Positions 11,135 to 12,835 of a stretch of DNA of 12,835 bases are shown here, piece by piece (position 1 is the first letter of the stretch; each line of letters starts with the position of its first letter). The DNA comes from SHYG01 sp041485445. GTDB taxonomy: Bacteria; Chloroflexota; Dehalococcoidia; Lucifugimonadales; UBA3495. The stretch spans positions 1 through 12,835 of the forward strand of contig JBGPJN010000061.1 in NCBI GenBank assembly GCA_041485445.1. Reading direction: 5' to 3'. The notes under the pieces are model-generated. The model saw only the letters and a program-made list of their open reading frames with translations. It was not told the DNA's origin and ran no database searches. The position numbers and the translations under genes were made by a program.

Positions 11135-12835
11135 TCAGGGCAGGGCGTCCCGCAGCACCTCCACCAGGTGCCGAGCCCGCCGCCCGGTGCCCTGCTCAAT
11201 CTGCTGGCGGCAGGAAACGCCCATCACCGCCACCTCCCAGCCGGCATCCTTGGCCCGCACCGCCGGGAACAGGGCCTGCTCCCCAATGGTCATGGAGACC
11301 TGGTAGTGCTCCTTCTCAAAGCCGAAGGAGCCGGCCATGCCGCAGCACCCGGCGTTCACCAGCTCCACCTGGTAGCCCGGCGGCAGCCGCAGCGCCGCCA
11401 GGGAGCTGGCGGCGCCCACCAGGGACTTCTGGTGGCAGTGGCCGTGGAACAGCACCTTCTTGGGCAGGTCTTTGAAGGGCAGCTCCAGCTCACCCCGCTC
11501 CTTTAGACCCACCAGGAACTCGTCGATCAGGAAGCTGTGCCGGGCCACCGCCTGCGCCTTCTCGTCCTTAACCAGCTCGGGGTACTCGTCGCGGAAGGTC
11601 AGCAGGCAGCTGGGCTCGCAGCCGACGATGGGGATGCCCTTCTGGGCGAACCCGTAGAGCAAATCGACGTTACGGCGGGCGCTGGCGGCGGCCTCCTCCA
11701 GCAGTCCCTTGGAGATCATGGGCCGGCCGCAGCAGCCGGCGTTGGCCAGCACCACCCGGTAGCCCGCCGCCTCCAGCACCTCCACCGCCGCGCGACCGAT
11801 CTCCGGGTAGTTGTAGTTCATGAAGGTGTCGTTGAACAGGGCGACGGTGCCGCCCCCCTCTTTTCCCCCCTTAGTAAGGGGGGATGAAAGGGGGATCGTC
11901 CCCCGCCGGGCGTTGAACCACTTGGGCAGGGTCTGCCGGGCGAAGGACGGCAGCTTGCGCTGGGGGTGGATCCCCAGCAGGCTGCTGGACACCAACTTGC
12001 CCAAGGGACTGCGGGCGCCCCAGTTGGAGAAGGGGGCCAGGCTAGAACCCAGGCGGCTGAACCGGTTGATGTGGGCAAACAGCTTGGTCCGCCGGGGTAT
12101 GGGATTGGAGCGGTAGTAGTTGCCCAGGAACTCGTACTTCAGCTTGGCCATGTCCACGCCGGACTCGCACTCGGACTTGCAGGCCTTGCACTCCAGGCAC
12201 AGGTCCAGGGCGTCATACAGCCGCCGGCTGGTCATGGCGCCTTCGGGCAGCCGCCCCGACAGCGCGGCCCGCAGCAGGTTGGCCCGGCCCCGGGTGGAGT
12301 GCTCCTCGTCCCGGGTAGCCATGTAGGAGGGGCACATGGTGCCCTCCAGCTTGCGGCAGGCGCCCATGCCGTTGCACATCTCCACGGCGCCGGCGTAGCT
12401 GCCGTCCAGGGAGAAGTCCAGGTGGGTGGGCATGGCGCCGGCCTGGTAGCCGGCGCCGTAGCGCAGGTTCTCCGTCATGGGCGGGCAATCAATGATCTTG
12501 CCGGGGTTCATGATGCCCTGGGGGTCAAAGGTCTTCTTGACGTCCCGGAAGGCCTGGTAGATCTGCGGCCCGAACATCTTCTCGGTCCACACGCCGCGGA
12601 CAATGCCGTCGCCGTGCTCGCCGCTCATGGAACCGCCGAACTCTTTCACCAGGTCGCTGATCTCGTTGCCGATGGCCACCATCTTGGCGATGCCCGCCGG
12701 GTCCTTGAGGCTTACCAGGGGCCGGATGTGCAGGCAGCCCACGCTGGCGTGGCCGTAGTAGCCGGCGGTGGTGTTGTGGCTGCGCACAATCTCGTCGAAG
12801 CGGCGGACGAAGGGGCCCAGCTTCTCCGGGTCCAC
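11135..12835 (-). CDS. Fused FAD-linked oxidase / 4Fe-4S / CCG-domain oxidoreductase (D-lactate or glycolate dehydrogenase-like), 5' end beyond the window
   Basis: 566 C-terminal residues; fused relatives are about 950-1000, so roughly 400 residues with the FAD-binding half lie off the right edge. The visible part starts in the FAD-oxidase C-terminal domain: GHASVGCLHIRP (28-39), GEHGDG (72-77), MNPGK (109-113). Iron-sulfur ligands follow: Cys154, Cys160, Cys168 in an MCNGMGACRK...MCPSY context, and CLECKACKSEC (213-223). Two CCG domains carry AGCCGRP (366-372), GCEPSC (405-410), HGHCHQ (464-469) and AGCCGMAGSFG (495-505). Such enzymes oxidise a 2-hydroxy acid (D-lactate, glycolate, 2-hydroxyglutarate) and feed the quinone pool at the membrane; the exact substrate is unknown. 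Residues 314-328 (IPLSSPLTKGGKEGG) are encoded by a palindromic element in the linker before the first CCG domain. Confidence 0.92.
   Translation of the reverse strand: MDPEKLGPFVRRFDEIVRSHNTTAGYYGHASVGCLHIRPLVSLKDPAGIAKMVAIGNEISDLVKEFGGSMSGEHGDGIVRGVWTEKMFGPQIYQAFRDVKKTFDPQGIMNPGKIIDCPPMTENLRYGAGYQAGAMPTHLDFSLDGSYAGAVEMCNGMGACRKLEGTMCPSYMATRDEEHSTRGRANLLRAALSGRLPEGAMTSRRLYDALDLCLECKACKSECESGVDMAKLKYEFLGNYYRSNPIPRRTKLFAHINRFSRLGSSLAPFSNWGARSPLGKLVSSSLLGIHPQRKLPSFARQTLPKWFNARRGTIPLSSPLTKGGKEGGGTVALFNDTFMNYNYPEIGRAAVEVLEAAGYRVVLANAGCCGRPMISKGLLEEAAASARRNVDLLYGFAQKGIPIVGCEPSCLLTFRDEYPELVKDEKAQAVARHSFLIDEFLVGLKERGELELPFKDLPKKVLFHGHCHQKSLVGAASSLAALRLPPGYQVELVNAGCCGMAGSFGFEKEHYQVSMTIGEQALFPAVRAKDAGWEVAVMGVSCRQQIEQGTGRRARHLVEVLRDALP
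11852..11896. repeat. 45-bp palindromic G/C-run element, copy 2 (inside a coding gene, in frame)
   Basis: CCCCCCTTA (11865-11873) and TAAGGGGGG (11875-11883) form a perfect 9-bp stem around one base, with outer C-run (11853-11858) and G-run (11890-11894) arms. The layout matches the intergenic copy at 3786-3830 in stem length and span. Read on the minus strand it gives IPLSSPLTKGGKEGG with no stop, low-complexity text unlike its flanks. It lies between the second 4Fe-4S motif and the first CCG domain, a linker likely to tolerate it. Confidence 0.7.

Overview
This 12.8 kb window is GC-rich, densely coding bacterial chromosome with mostly minus-strand genes. It carries no phage, IS transposase, rRNA or tRNA genes that I can see. 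The gene mix (YvcK/GlmR next to GlmS, an AcoX-type NAD-kinase relative, a secreted protein ending in a dockerin-like calcium loop, a fused FAD/Fe-S oxidoreductase) and the scattered G/C-run palindromes suggest Chloroflexota, perhaps a Dehalococcoidia-like lineage. That placement is inference from gene flavour, not a marker-gene result.

Left part (1-2727, minus): a yvcK/glmR-glmS operon with its own strong promoter. The glmS gene runs off the left edge. GlmS makes glucosamine-6-phosphate, the entry to UDP-GlcNAc and peptidoglycan; GlmR is a UDP-GlcNAc-binding protein known to act on GlmS in Bacillus, so the pairing makes functional sense. Upstream lies a monocistronic alpha/beta hydrolase (2803-3681).

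Middle (3786-6719): a 45-bp palindromic element, then a minus-strand pair encoding a stand-alone GlmS-like SIS isomerase and a carboxymuconolactone-decarboxylase/AhpD-fold protein. A plus-strand methyltransferase diverges from this pair. The divergent control region holds three perfectly abutting 26-bp tandem repeats between two -10-like elements. The methyltransferase has an ideal ribosome binding site in front of an ACG codon and no canonical start that would preserve its conserved N-terminus. It converges on, and overlaps by 20 bp, a universal stress protein gene.

Right part (6720-9332, minus): an array of G/C-rich hairpin repeats, then a probable three-gene operon cupin - AcoX-like NAD kinase - TauE/SafE permease. 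Divergent from the cupin is a secreted protein of unknown function (9550-11028) with one dockerin-type calcium loop at its C-terminus. An 18-bp inverted repeat separates it from the convergent, right-edge-truncated FAD-linked oxidase/4Fe-4S/CCG protein (D-lactate/glycolate dehydrogenase-like). That gene appears to carry an in-frame copy of the palindromic element seen at 3786.

There is no obvious defence island or large novel system. The points most worth a second look are the GlmR-GlmS pairing, the 26-bp tandem repeat in a divergent promoter, the ACG start, and the palindrome inserted in frame in an enzyme gene.
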